Shown: positions 33,676-42,261 of the stretch, one piece after another
Layout of the letters: each line of letters begins with the position of its first letter
Numbering within the stretch: position 1 is the stretch's first letter
Assembly (NCBI RefSeq): GCF_051859125.1
Contig: NZ_JBHYGG010000135.1
Span: 1 to 64,000 of the forward strand
Reading direction: 5' to 3'
DNA length: 64,000 nt
From: Gemmata sp051859125
GTDB taxonomy: Bacteria; Planctomycetota; Planctomycetia; Gemmatales; Gemmataceae
Made by a program: the position numbers and the translations under genes
The notes under the pieces: generated by a model
The model's database searches: none
What the model was told of the DNA's origin: nothing
The model's input: the letters and a program-made list of their open reading frames with translations, nothing else

Positions 33676-35106
33676 CTACCTCTTCGGCAGCAGCGCCTTC
33701 AGCTGCTTCACCGTGTCGGCGTGCGCGGGGTCCTCGGCGAGGTTATTCAGCTCGCCCGGGTCCTTCTCGTAGTCGAAGAGCTGCACCCCCTTCTTGCCGC
33801 CGTCCCACTCGGTGTACCGGTACCGCTCGGTGCGGACCGAGGTGCCCAGGAACCACGGGTTTTTGCCGACGACCTCGCCGGTCGTGGTCGGCGTCCCGCG
33901 GCTCACCTGCGTGACCGCGGGCCGGTCCCACTGCGCGGCCGGGTCGGCGAGCAGCGGCTTCAGGCTCACGCCGTCGGTCTTCGGGGCCTCCGCACCGGCG
34001 AGGTCCGCGAGCGTCGCGTGCAGGTCCACGAGTTCGACCGTCCGCGGGCACGCCCTGCCGTTCCCCTTCGCCCGCGGGTCGTAGACGACGAGCGGCACCC
34101 GGGCCGAGTTCTCGAACAGGCTCATCTTCTGCCACAGCCCGTGCTCGCCGAGGTGGTACCCGTGGTCGCTCATGAACACCACGATCGTCTTGTCGGCGAG
34201 CTTCTGTTGCTCCAGCGCGTCGAGCACGACGCCGACCTGGGCGTCCATGAACGTCGTCGAGGCGTGGTACGCCTGGAGCGCCTTGCGGCGCAGGTCGTCG
34301 GTGAGCTTTTCCTGCTCGGGCTTGGCGCTGCCGAACGCCGGGGCCGGGCCGGCCGCGCGGTGGCCCTCGGGCACCTCGGGGAGCTTGAATTTCTCGGGCG
34401 GGTACATCTCGAAGTACTTCTTCGGCGCGACGTACGGGGTGTGCGGGCGGAAGAACCCGCACGCGAGGAAGAACGGCTTGCCCTTGTTCGCCGCGAGTTG
34501 CTTCACCACCTCGGCGGCGATCTTCCCGTCGGTCTGCTCGGCGTCGGTGCCGTCGGCCGCGAGCCAGCTCAGCACGCCGCCGTACCGGCCCGAGCCCTTC
34601 GCGTTCGGGTTCAACGAGAAGATCAGGTCCTTCTCCTCGTCGTCCTTGTCGCGGCCCCGGGGGTTCACGGTGAACTGCCAGCTCGGCTTGTCGTCGAGCC
34701 CGTCGGTGCCGATCTGGCCCGGCACGCCGTAGTGGTACAGCTTGCCGACGCGGGTGACGGCGTACCCGGCCCTCTGGAACGTCTGGCCGAGGCTCTGCGC
34801 GTCGGGCACGGTCTGGCGGAACTGCGTGGCGTTCTCGTACACCTTGAGCGTGTCGGGCCGGAGCCCGGTGAGGAAGCTCGCCCGGCTCGGGTTGCACAGC
34901 GGGAACTGGCAGTACGCCCGGTCGAACCGCACGCCCCGGGCCGCGAGCTTGTCGATGTTGGGGGTGGTGCCGACGGGGCTCCCGTAGCAGCCCAGGGTGT
35001 TGTTGGTGAGGTCGTCGGAGACGATGAGCAGCACGTTCATCTTCTCGGCGGCGACGGCCGGCGGGGCGCACGCGAGCAGCAGTGCGGCGGCGAGGCAGCG
35101 GGTCAT
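33676..35106 (-). CDS. Exported type I sulfatase (iduronate-2-sulfatase-like)
   Basis: 476 residues with signal peptide MTRCLAAALLLACAPPAVAA. The N-terminal strand NVLLIVSDDL supplies the metal-binding aspartates (31-32). Cys71-Asn-Pro-Ser-Arg is the formylglycine motif, followed by FLTGLRPDT. Other landmarks are KLYHYG, CGFFRPHTPY and the late SDHGYHLGEHGLWQK metal site typical of iduronate-2-sulfatases. The protein would hydrolyse sulfate esters of polysaccharides in the periplasm after activation by a formylglycine-generating enzyme, not in this window. It converges on the isomerase-like gene. Confidence 0.93.
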   Translation of the reverse strand: MTRCLAAALLLACAPPAVAAEKMNVLLIVSDDLTNNTLGCYGSPVGTTPNIDKLAARGVRFDRAYCQFPLCNPSRASFLTGLRPDTLKVYENATQFRQTVPDAQSLGQTFQRAGYAVTRVGKLYHYGVPGQIGTDGLDDKPSWQFTVNPRGRDKDDEEKDLIFSLNPNAKGSGRYGGVLSWLAADGTDAEQTDGKIAAEVVKQLAANKGKPFFLACGFFRPHTPYVAPKKYFEMYPPEKFKLPEVPEGHRAAGPAPAFGSAKPEQEKLTDDLRRKALQAYHASTTFMDAQVGVVLDALEQQKLADKTIVVFMSDHGYHLGEHGLWQKMSLFENSARVPLVVYDPRAKGNGRACPRTVELVDLHATLADLAGAEAPKTDGVSLKPLLADPAAQWDRPAVTQVSRGTPTTTGEVVGKNPWFLGTSVRTERYRYTEWDGGKKGVQLFDYEKDPGELNNLAEDPAHADTVKQLKALLPKR

Positions 35107-35131
35107 GCGGGGCACCGGGGGAAAGGAGAAG

Positions 35132-35668
35132 TCACGCGGCTCGGAAGAAGAACAATCGAATCGCGACGCTGACGAGAAGCGTGAGGATGGCACCGAGCAT
35201 CCACTTCATGAGCGCCATGTCACCGGCGTGCTTGGCCTGGAACGTGTCGATCCGAGCGTTGAGCTTGAGGCTCTCGTCGGCGATCTTGTGCTCCAATCGT
35301 TCGACGGCCACGTCCAGGCGGGTGTTGGTATCGGCGATCTTGCGTTCGAGCCGCTCCGCTGCCGCCTCGAGTTCGCGGCGCATGTCCCTGGCGACCTGAT
35401 CGAGGTCCGCCTTCGCGGCCTTCGCAGCGCGGTCGATCTCGGCGCGGAGTTCCTTCGCGACGCGGTCGATCTCGCTTTCGAGGTGCTTCACCGCGCGGTC
35501 GAGGCTGCTCTCGAGTCGCGCGATGTCTTCCTGCGTCGCGAGTTCCTTGAAGTTGGTCTGAACGATCTCGGCGAACGCGCGCGTCTGCGCCTCGGCCTGC
35601 TCGGGCGGGATGCCAGCGGCCTTGAGCGTGTTCGCGAACTTGAGGGTATCGAACGTGGCAACGGCCAT
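35132..35668 (-). CDS. DUF1640-like coiled-coil membrane protein
   Basis: 178 residues; ATG at 35668 with GAGG upstream, in preference to one five codons earlier. N-terminal FDTLKFANTLKAAGIPPEQAEAQTRAFAEIV is the conserved head of DUF1640/CCDC90-type proteins. A long heptad coiled coil follows (about 45-145), then a C-terminal membrane helix (LMKWMLGAILTLLVSVAIRLFFF). Similar proteins occur in many bacteria as small tail-anchored coiled coils of unknown role. It is 25 bases upstream of the sulfatase start on the same strand. Confidence 0.8.
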   Translation of the reverse strand: MAVATFDTLKFANTLKAAGIPPEQAEAQTRAFAEIVQTNFKELATQEDIARLESSLDRAVKHLESEIDRVAKELRAEIDRAAKAAKADLDQVARDMRRELEAAAERLERKIADTNTRLDVAVERLEHKIADESLKLNARIDTFQAKHAGDMALMKWMLGAILTLLVSVAIRLFFFRAA

Positions 35669-35710
35669 GTCCACCTCGGGCACGGGTGCGGGGGCACCAC
35701 ATCATATCAG

Positions 35711-35744
35711 AGCGTGCCCACGGCCCGGTAGCCGTGGGCACGCT
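35711..35744 (-). terminator. Hairpin after the DUF1080 gene (possible terminator)
   Basis: A 14-bp perfect stem (agcgtgcccacggc/gccgtgggcacgct) with a 6-base loop lies 6 bases downstream of the minus-strand gene that ends at 35750. There is no T-run, so intrinsic termination is uncertain. Confidence 0.55.
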
Positions 35745-35749
35745 GCGGG

Positions 35750-36784
35750 TCACTTCACGGGCACGACCCAGACGTTCCGGTACACGACTGGGTCGCCGTG
35801 GTTCTGGAACTGGAACGGGCCGGGGGCCGGGGCCTCCTTCTGGCCGCCGGGGCACTCCTTCGGGAACTCCACGTTGTCCTGGACCACCACCCCGTTGTGG
35901 ACGAGCGTCAAGCGGCCGTTCTTGGTCTTCTTGCCGTCGGCGTCGAACTGGGCCGGGGTGAAGTCGATGTCGTAGGTCTGCCACACCATCGGCGGCAGGC
36001 ACATGTTCTCCCTCGGCTTGTGCTGCGTGTAGATCCCGCCGCACTCGTTGTTCTCGCCGCTCAGCCCGAAGCTGTCGAGCACCTGGCACTCGTACCGGTC
36101 CTGGAAGTACACGCCGCTGTTGCCCCGGCCCTGGCCGGAGCTGTGCGGCATCCACGGGAGGCGGAACTCGACGTGCGCCGTGAACGCCTGGAACTTCTCC
36201 TTGCTCTTCACGCCCACGCCGAGGAACGTGCCGTCCGACAGCTTCACGAGCTTGCCGCCCTCCCAGTTCTTCTCGTCCCCCTCCTTGGCGAACAGCACCA
36301 CGGCCCCGTCCGGCGGCTGCTTGCCGAGGGTCGGCGACTTCCGCTCGACGCGGGCGAGCGCGCCCTCGTCGCCGCCGACGCGGATGCGGGACTTGTCGCC
36401 GGCGATGGTGCCCTCGATGTCCTTGCCGGTGATGGCGACGGTGCCGTCGTCGCCCCGCTTGGCGGCCGCCTTCATCGTGGTCTTGCGGTCCCACCCGTCG
36501 CCGGGGAGCCCGCCCTTGAGCACCTTCACCTCGAACTCGCCCTGGCCGCGGGCGATCACCTGCACGCCGTACTTGTTCTTGTCCTGGTTGTTGGCCAGTT
36601 CGGCGACGTACTCGCCCTGCACGGCGTAGTCCTTGTCCCTGGCGACCTCGGTGGGCTCGTTGAGCGCGATCCGCTCCTTCTTCTTGGGTGCGTCGGTCTT
36701 CTTCGCGTCCTGGGTGCGGGCGGGGAGCGCGGCCGCGGCGACGAGGCCGGCGGCCAGCGCGCCGCAGAGCAACGTGCGGAACAT
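35750..36784 (-). CDS. Exported DUF1080 protein with extra N-terminal domain
   Basis: 344 residues, signal peptide MFRTLLCGALAAGLVAAAALPA, AGGA ahead of the ATG. Residues about 35-140 are an additional beta-rich domain (VQGEYVAELANNQDKNKYGVQVIARG) found in planctomycete homologues. Residues about 150-344 are DUF1080: AHVEFRLPWMPHSSGQGRGNSGVYFQDRYECQVLDSFG, then GGIYTQHKP and NHGDPVVYRNVWVVPVK. This larger version is expected to act on 3-keto-glycosides or glycan debris outside the cell. It completes the saccharide-degradation group of this region. Confidence 0.9.
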   Translation of the reverse strand: MFRTLLCGALAAGLVAAAALPARTQDAKKTDAPKKKERIALNEPTEVARDKDYAVQGEYVAELANNQDKNKYGVQVIARGQGEFEVKVLKGGLPGDGWDRKTTMKAAAKRGDDGTVAITGKDIEGTIAGDKSRIRVGGDEGALARVERKSPTLGKQPPDGAVVLFAKEGDEKNWEGGKLVKLSDGTFLGVGVKSKEKFQAFTAHVEFRLPWMPHSSGQGRGNSGVYFQDRYECQVLDSFGLSGENNECGGIYTQHKPRENMCLPPMVWQTYDIDFTPAQFDADGKKTKNGRLTLVHNGVVVQDNVEFPKECPGGQKEAPAPGPFQFQNHGDPVVYRNVWVVPVK

Positions 36785-36941
36785 GGTGGGTCCTGGGTGG
36801 GAAAGAGGGAGGCGGGCACCGCCGGAGGCGGCACGCTTATTGTCAACGGGCGGCGGCACGGGTCAATGGGGGAACGGGCCGGGGAACGTGACAAACCCGG
36901 GCCCCGGGTCGCCCGGCCGCCCGTTCTCATTTCGTTCTCCC

Positions 36942-36970
36942 GTGACACACCCGCCCGGATGCGGTCTAAT
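36942..36970 (+). promoter_or_regulatory. Sigma-70-type promoter for the DUF3500 gene
   Basis: GTGACA (36942-36947), a 17-base spacer and TCTAAT (36965-36970) match the -35/-10 consensus at 5 of 6 and 5 of 6 positions. The distance to the ATG at 37020 leaves a leader of about 43 bases. Confidence 0.55.
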
Positions 36971-37019
36971 GGGCGCAGTCGTTCCCTCGCCCGGTCACAC
37001 CCTCCCGCGGAGCCCTTCC

Positions 37020-38069
37020 ATGACGGCTGCCAAGAACCCGTGCCCCGACTGCGCTTCGCCGCCGCAACTCGCCCGCCGCGACTTCATCCGCGTCCTGGGC
37101 GCGTCGGCGGCCGCGCTCGCCGTCGGCGGGCTGTCGCCGGTGTCCCCGCTGTCCCCGCTCCAGAAGGCCCGCGCCGCCCGTGCCGAGAAGCAGGCCCAGG
37201 CCGAGGGGCTCGTGGTCGAGCTGTTCAAGTCGATGGACCCGGACCAGAAGAAGAAGCTCGTGCTGCCCTGGGACGCGCCCGCGAAGGCCGGCGGGCTCCC
37301 GGCCCGGCTCGTGACGGTCAACGCGCCGGTCACCAAGGACTCGGTCATCGGCCTGGGGTACGACAAGAAGCAGGCCGAGCTCCTCGACCGCATCTTCCGC
37401 TCGATCTGCAACGGCGAGGAGGGGTACAAGCGGCTCAGCCGCAACGGGAAGTTCGACAACAGCGGGGCGTTCGAGAACTCCGGCGCGCTGCTGTACGGCG
37501 ACCCGACCGAGGGGAAGAAGTTCTCGCTCGTGTTCGCCTCGCACCACCTCACCGTGCGGTGCGACGGGAACTCCGAGGAGGCCACCGCGTTCGGCGGCCC
37601 GCTGTACTACGGCCACAGCCCCAAGGGGTTCGCCAGCACCAACGTGTTCGCGTACCAGGCCAAGGCGGTCGGCGCGGTGTTCGAGTCGCTCACCGAGGCG
37701 CAGCGGAAGTCCACGCTGCTCGACAACCGCAAGTGGACCGACGACCACGGCAAGATGAAGCTGCCCGCTAAGGACGCGAAGCCGGCCGGCCTGGCCTACG
37801 CCGACATGACCAGGGAGCAGAAGGAACTGACCGAGAAGGCGATGAAGGAACTCGTCTCCCCGTACCGCAAGGAGGACGGCGACGAGGTGATGGAGATCGT
37901 GAAGGCCAACGGCGGGATGGAGAAGCTGTCGCTCGCGTTCTACAAGGACGAGCACACCGAGAAGGAAGGGTGGAGCTTCTGGCGGCTCGAGGGCCCGGGG
38001 TTCGTCTGGAGCTTCCGCGCCCTGGAGCACATCCACACGTTCGTGAACATCGGCTCGAAGCTGGCGTGA
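37020..38069 (+). CDS. DUF3500 protein with Tat-type signal
   Basis: 349 residues, GGAG 7 bases before the ATG. Twin arginines in ARRDFIRVLGASAAALAVGG indicate Tat export. The body has the DUF3500 features VTKDSVIGLGYDKKQAELLDRIF, FSLVFASHHLTVRCDGN, FGGPLYYGHSP and a C-terminal GWSFWRLEGPGFVWSFRALEHIHTFVNIG. The conserved HHL, FxGP and W-x-F-x-G motifs suggest a redox or ligand-binding role, but the family is uncharacterised. A good intrinsic terminator follows. Confidence 0.88.
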   Translation: MTAAKNPCPDCASPPQLARRDFIRVLGASAAALAVGGLSPVSPLSPLQKARAARAEKQAQAEGLVVELFKSMDPDQKKKLVLPWDAPAKAGGLPARLVTVNAPVTKDSVIGLGYDKKQAELLDRIFRSICNGEEGYKRLSRNGKFDNSGAFENSGALLYGDPTEGKKFSLVFASHHLTVRCDGNSEEATAFGGPLYYGHSPKGFASTNVFAYQAKAVGAVFESLTEAQRKSTLLDNRKWTDDHGKMKLPAKDAKPAGLAYADMTREQKELTEKAMKELVSPYRKEDGDEVMEIVKANGGMEKLSLAFYKDEHTEKEGWSFWRLEGPGFVWSFRALEHIHTFVNIGSKLA

Positions 38070-38076
38070 CCAACTG

Positions 38077-38106
38077 GGCCCACCCGTCGCGACGGGTGGG
38101 CCTTTT
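38077..38106 (+). terminator. Rho-independent terminator of the DUF3500 gene
   Basis: The 26-base palindrome starting ggcccacccg and ending cgggtgggcc is followed directly by TTTT (38103-38106). It sits 8 bases after the stop codon and is the best intrinsic terminator seen in this GC-rich window. Confidence 0.85.
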
Positions 38107-38109
38107 CGC

Positions 38110-39027
38110 TCAATAGTCGTCGCTCACCACTTCGCCTCCGGCCCGGGTGCCGAGCGCCTCCCACGCCTGCGCGTTGATCGTGTTGCGGATCGGCCGCACC
38201 GACCCGTCGCAGAACACGAAGTTCACCCCCTGGATGTGGTTGCTGGTCGTGTCCTCGACGTGGCCGAGCGAGTTGTTCGGCACCCGCGGGGGATCTTCGG
38301 TCGCCTCGCCGGTGTTCGTCAGGCACAGCGTCGGCGGCCCCTCGTGGTCGTACCCCGAGACGAGCGGCGGGTTCGCCGAGCCGGTCACCGCGCCCACCCA
38401 CGTCGTCTGCGGCGACTTCTTGAACGACCGCTCGCCCACCATCAGCGTGCTGCTCGTCCCGTCGGTGATGCCCCCCACCTTCATCCGGCTGTTGCGGTAC
38501 AGCACCCCGTTGCCGCTGTCCGGGAACGCGGTGACCTCGAACGTCCCGCCGACGCCGACGTAGTTCGCGAACGCCACGTCGCAGATCCCCGGGCCGCCCT
38601 CGGCCGCGGCGGTGAACGTCAGCACCCCGGCCGCGTCCGACGGGCACAGGAACAGCGGGATCGACTGGGTGCGGGCCGCGGCGTTGGCCGAGTTCGCGAT
38701 GTCGAGATTGAAGTTGATCTTCGCCGCGAGGTTCCCCTGTTCCAGGTCCGGCAGCAGGTGCGCCGCCCAACCCCACCCCGGCCCGGTCCCCTCGGCGTCG
38801 AGCACCGGCGCACCCGAGGTGAACCCGTCCGGGAAGTGCCCCATGCGGCCGTGGTAGTTGTGCATCGCCAGGCCGATCTGCTTCAGGTTGTTCTGGCACT
38901 TCAGGCGGGCGGCCGCCTCGCGGACCTTCTGGACCGCGGGCAGGAGCAACCCGATCAGCACCGCGATGATCGCGATGACGACCAGCAGTTCGATGAGCGT
39001 AAAGGCGCGTCGTGTGGCGACCGGCAT
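38110..39027 (-). CDS. DUF1559 protein with prepilin-type N-terminus
   Basis: 305 residues; ATG at 39027 has GGGAGG 7 bases upstream, better than an ATG five codons earlier. The N-terminus (RRAFTLIELLVVIAII, then VREAAARLKCQNNLKQ) is nearly identical to the DUF1559 protein at 22285-23247. Middle features are LFLCPSD and NYVGVGG; the C-terminus has NHIQGVNFVFCDGSVRPI and TRAGGEVV. It is a pseudopilin-like exported protein of unknown function. A 9-bp hairpin (cccacgggg/ccccgtggg, 39038-39061) lies in its leader and overlaps the ribosome-binding site. Confidence 0.92.
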   Translation of the reverse strand: MPVATRRAFTLIELLVVIAIIAVLIGLLLPAVQKVREAAARLKCQNNLKQIGLAMHNYHGRMGHFPDGFTSGAPVLDAEGTGPGWGWAAHLLPDLEQGNLAAKINFNLDIANSANAAARTQSIPLFLCPSDAAGVLTFTAAAEGGPGICDVAFANYVGVGGTFEVTAFPDSGNGVLYRNSRMKVGGITDGTSSTLMVGERSFKKSPQTTWVGAVTGSANPPLVSGYDHEGPPTLCLTNTGEATEDPPRVPNNSLGHVEDTTSNHIQGVNFVFCDGSVRPIRNTINAQAWEALGTRAGGEVVSDDY

Positions 39028-39037
39028 GGTGCATCCT

Positions 39038-39061
39038 CCCACGGGGACATGCCCCCGTGGG
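39038..39061 (-). promoter_or_regulatory. Hairpin over the ribosome-binding site of the DUF1559 gene
   Basis: A 9-bp perfect stem with 6-base loop lies just upstream of the start. On the mRNA its 3' arm (the lower coordinates) contains part of the GGGAGG Shine-Dalgarno sequence. This could restrict translation initiation; no ligand is suggested. Confidence 0.4.
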
Positions 39062-39141
39062 AATCAGGATACACAAGGTTATACGATGTGCAACACGACT
39101 GCGGCGGTTTCTGACGAGAATGAACCTCGCGCGAACCGGGG

Positions 39142-39855
39142 TCACTTCGGCGGGCCGAGCAGCTCCTCGGCCCGTCGCGGGTGCTTCTGGACGTAGTTGG
39201 CGATGACCCCGAAGAAGTCGAGCAGTTGCTCGGCGGCGTCCTCGGCGATCTTCGGCGCGGTCGGGCCGATGGCGCGCAGCGCGAGGTTCGCGGCCCGGCT
39301 GTCGCTGTGCATGTACGCCTGGGCCGTCGGCGCGAACATGGCCACGCCGTCCTTCTCGACCTTGCGCGGGTGCGACACCACGATCACGCCCTGCACGGGG
39401 ATCGGCGGGGCGAGCTTGCTCGCCTTCACCTTGCCGGTCGCGTACCACACCCGGCCGTCCGGGAACGTGCCGACCGTCTGCCACACGACCTCGCTGCCGA
39501 ACTCGTCGCCCCAGGCGAACTTCCCGCTCCCGAGGTCGGTGATGGTGATGCTCGGCACCTTGAGCCGCTGCCACGCCAGCGCCACCCGGTCCGGGTGCTC
39601 GAACAGCCACTCGTACAGGGCGACCGTGCAGACCACGTCCTCGCCCTTCGCCTTCGTCGCGATGGTCGGGTTGCGGACGCACTTCATGACCGCGTCGCGG
39701 AACTCCGGCCGCACGACCTCTTCGAGCGCCCGGGGCGGGCCGCTCGCCGCGGCCCCGGCCGGTGCCGGGGGGGAACCCGGCGGGGCGGCCTGTGCGGTCG
39801 CGACACCAAGGGCACCGGCCAGGAACGCGCTCAACACCCGGTTCACCGGTTGCAT
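39142..39855 (-). CDS. Exported protein of unknown function
   Basis: 237 residues with signal peptide (MQPVNRVLSAFLAGALGVATAQA) and a Pro/Ala-rich linker to residue 45. The mature part has ITDLGSGKFAWGDEFGSEVVWQTVGTFPDGRVWYATGKVKASKL, a beta-rich stretch, and a helical C-terminus (AAEQLLDFFGVIANYVQKHPRRAEELL). I do not recognise a named family. It follows no obvious operon partner and is divergent from the HEAT-repeat gene. Confidence 0.65.
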   Translation of the reverse strand: MQPVNRVLSAFLAGALGVATAQAAPPGSPPAPAGAAASGPPRALEEVVRPEFRDAVMKCVRNPTIATKAKGEDVVCTVALYEWLFEHPDRVALAWQRLKVPSITITDLGSGKFAWGDEFGSEVVWQTVGTFPDGRVWYATGKVKASKLAPPIPVQGVIVVSHPRKVEKDGVAMFAPTAQAYMHSDSRAANLALRAIGPTAPKIAEDAAEQLLDFFGVIANYVQKHPRRAEELLGPPK

Positions 39856-40016
39856 GGGTCACCTCGCCCGGGAGAACAGGCTCCGCCATCATGGATCGAA
39901 CCCCGACCGCGGCCCGCATGAGTAATTTCGCTTACCACGGCGGGTTGCCCTTGCCCGGCCTACGCGGTCCGGGTTAGCCTGCCGCGACTCGCGCAGATCG
40001 CCAGGAGGGCCGGCTC

Positions 40017-41051
40017 GTGACTCGGAAGCGGAAACTGGTGCTGGGGTTCGCGGCCGCAGTGGGGCTCGCCGCGGCGGGCCTGGGAACCTGGGCGGGCCTG
40101 AACGCGGCCGAGTTGAGGGCGACGTGGGCGGCCCGCCAGGTCCGCACCGCGACCAGCGAGGAGGAGCGGGCCGCCGCCGCCGACCGACTGATCGCGCAGG
40201 GCGAACCCGGCCTCAAGAAACTGGTCGAACTCGTGCGCTCGCCCGACGCGCCGGCCCGTGCGGCCGCGGTCGCCGCACTCGACCGCTACCTCGGCGGCCT
40301 GCCCGACGGCGACTCGCGGGCGGTCACCGTCGGGGGCCAGCTCCTCGACGCCTTCCCCGCTCTCGACGCCGCCGGCCAGCACGCGGTACTCGAACTCGTT
40401 CCGGTTCTGCTCAAGAAGGCCGGCGGCGCGCACGTCGCGAAGTGCCGGGCGGTCGTCGCCGCGGGGCTGGTGATGCCCGAGCCCGCGACCCGGGTGTTCA
40501 CGACCCGGCTCGCGATGCACCCCGACGTGCAGATGCGGGGCGAACTGGTCCCGCTCCTGGCCGCCCCGGAGGCCGACGTGCGGCGGGCGGCCCTCTTCGC
40601 GGTCGCGGCGGCCGAGGGCGAGCCGCTGATCGGCGACGAGGAACTGTTCCACTATTTGCACGACCCGGACGACGGCGTCCGCAAGGTGTGCCGCGACGCG
40701 CTCGTCGGCCGCGACCGCACCGAGACCGAGATCGGCCTGGGCCGCCGCCTCACCGACCCGGACCCGCTCGAGCGGCTGAAGCTGCTGCTCGACCTGCGGT
40801 ACGACGACGACGTGGCCGACCCGGACCCGTGGCTGGAGCGGCTGAGCCGGGACCCGGAACCGGCGGTGCGGGCCGGCGCGGCGCGGGTGGCGATCGAGGT
40901 GGCGACCGAGCGGCAGTTGCTGGTGCCCGTGTGGATCGCCCGCGTCTCGGACACCGACTCGGACGGCACCGTGCGCCGCGTGGCGAAGTTCTTCCGCAAG
41001 CAGGCCGCCGCCCGCACCGACCAGCAGATCAAGCAGGTCGGCGCGCCCTGA
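40017..41051 (+). CDS. HEAT-repeat membrane-anchored protein
   Basis: 344 residues. GTG start at 40017 with AGGAGG about 10 bases upstream. One N-terminal membrane helix (LVLGFAAAVGLAAAGLGTWAGL) is followed by an all-helical body of HEAT/ARM-like repeats (PDAPARAAAVAALDRYL, PEADVRRAALFAVAAAEG, PDDGVRKVCRDALVGRD, DPEPAVRAGAARVAIEVA). Such solenoids bind proteins; it is probably anchored in the cytoplasmic membrane with the solenoid outside. No partner is evident. Its end converges on the ComEA-like gene, with a 25-bp-arm palindrome between them. Confidence 0.8.
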   Translation: MTRKRKLVLGFAAAVGLAAAGLGTWAGLNAAELRATWAARQVRTATSEEERAAAADRLIAQGEPGLKKLVELVRSPDAPARAAAVAALDRYLGGLPDGDSRAVTVGGQLLDAFPALDAAGQHAVLELVPVLLKKAGGAHVAKCRAVVAAGLVMPEPATRVFTTRLAMHPDVQMRGELVPLLAAPEADVRRAALFAVAAAEGEPLIGDEELFHYLHDPDDGVRKVCRDALVGRDRTETEIGLGRRLTDPDPLERLKLLLDLRYDDDVADPDPWLERLSRDPEPAVRAGAARVAIEVATERQLLVPVWIARVSDTDSDGTVRRVAKFFRKQAAARTDQQIKQVGAP

Positions 41052-41058
41052 ATCGGTC

Positions 41059-41115
41059 TGGTGGCAGGGGCCTCTGGCCTGTGAGGGCAACACAGGCCAG
41101 AGGCCCCTGCCACCA
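41059..41115. repeat. Palindromic element with 25-bp perfect arms
   Basis: Arms 41059-41083 and 41091-41115 are exact inverse complements with a 7-base spacer. As with the element at 25690-25749, it sits between convergent gene ends and begins with tggtgg next to gcag. A bidirectional terminator role is plausible. Confidence 0.85.
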
Positions 41116-41125
41116 ACACTAACGC

Positions 41126-41809
41126 TCACTCCACGGCGACGAACGGGCGGATCTTGTCGAGCGTCTTCGGGCCGATGCCCTTGACGCGGTCGAGGTCGGC
41201 CGCCGAGCGGAACGGCCTCTCGGCCCGCGCCGCGACGATGTTCTGGGCCGTCACCGGGCCGATGCCGGGGAGTTGCATCAACTGCTCGGCCGTCGCGGTG
41301 TTCACGTTGACCGGCGGGTCGCCCGGCTGGAGCTTCCGGCCCGCACCGGCCGCCCGCGGGTACGGGGCCGGCACTACCGGCGCCGGGCGGCGCTCCAGCA
41401 CGAGCGGCTCGCCGGTCGCGGGCACCACGTCCGGCGGGAACGCGGCCGCCTCCACGCGCACGAACGCCCGCACCTTCTCCAGCGTCGCCGGGCCGACCCC
41501 CTTCACCCGCCGCAACTCCTCGACGGACCGGAACGCGCCGCGCTTCTGCCGGTCGTCGGCGATCTCGCGCGCCAGCGCCGGGCCGAGGCCGGGCACCTGC
41601 TCGAGTTCGGCGCGGTCGGCCCGGTTCAGGTCGAGGAGCGCGACCGGGGCGGGGTCCGTGGGGCGTGCGCCGAGCCACGAGCCGTAGCCGCGGAACGCGA
41701 GGAGCCCGAGCGTCACCGCCAAGAACACGCCGAGCGCGACCTGCGCCGACCGCTGTTGGCTCGCGGCGACCGGAGGCGTGGGCACAGGTGGTGGCGGTTG
41801 GGCGTCCAT
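41126..41809 (-). CDS. ComEA-like protein with duplicated helix-hairpin-helix domain
   Basis: 227 residues, ATG at 41809. One membrane helix (VALGVFLAVTLGLLAF) near residues 25-42 is followed by two ComEA-type HhH units. Unit 1 is LLDLNRADRAELEQVPGLGPALAREI with VKGVGPATLEKVRAFV (about 58-115). Unit 2 is VNVNTATAEQLMQLPGIGPVTAQNIV with VKGIGPKTLDKIRPFV (about 170-227). ComEA binds incoming DNA non-specifically during natural transformation. A second HhH unit on one chain is uncommon. No other competence gene lies nearby. Confidence 0.88.
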   Translation of the reverse strand: MDAQPPPPVPTPPVAASQQRSAQVALGVFLAVTLGLLAFRGYGSWLGARPTDPAPVALLDLNRADRAELEQVPGLGPALAREIADDRQKRGAFRSVEELRRVKGVGPATLEKVRAFVRVEAAAFPPDVVPATGEPLVLERRPAPVVPAPYPRAAGAGRKLQPGDPPVNVNTATAEQLMQLPGIGPVTAQNIVAARAERPFRSAADLDRVKGIGPKTLDKIRPFVAVE

Positions 41810-42261
41810 CGACCGTGACGGAGAAGGGGTGCGCGACACCCCGACATGATAATCTGTTCGCCGAACGCTCGCCAGAGCCTGAAGCGGGGAACTGGTGGTG
41901 CGGGTTGGGGTCGAGAGTAGCTGGGCGAACCCGGAGCGCGAGTTCTGAAGTTGCGCGATTGGTTTGTGGTTCGTAGCCGCGGACGCGGCGACCGAGGGTA
42001 GCCAGGGGTGCGGTGCCGGCTCTGCGGCACAAACCCCTGGTGCGTTGCGTGAAGCGCCTGGGTAGTGTCTGTCGCCCCGTCCAGGGCTGCATGTCACGGG
42101 ACGCCTCGGACCAGGGGTTTGCTCGCTGCGCTCGCCGCACCCCTGGCTACCCTCAGTCGCCGCATCCGCGGCTGAAAACCACGAACGCTCAACTTCGATA
42201 CGCGCCCGCGAGGGGGTGCGCCTCACCCCCTCGCTGGTGCTCCGGGTCGCCAGTTCCCGCG
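41810..42261. other. 452-base non-coding region with nested palindromes
   Basis: No credible gene. It lies upstream of the ComEA-like gene and downstream of the cytochrome/WD40 gene, both on the minus strand. It contains the large nested palindrome at 41968-42180 and a smaller one near 42211-42240 (gcgagggggtg/caccccctcgc). A TATCAT on the minus strand (41851-41846) is a possible -10 for the ComEA-like gene. Confidence 0.5.
41968..42180. repeat. 213-base nested palindromic element
   Basis: Outer arms of 46 bases (41968-42013 and 42135-42180) match at 41 positions in inverse complement. Inside, a second 11-bp perfect pair (aaacccctggt/accaggggttt; 42031-42041 and 42110-42120) gives a two-tier cruciform. 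It has no coding capacity of its own. Confidence 0.8.
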
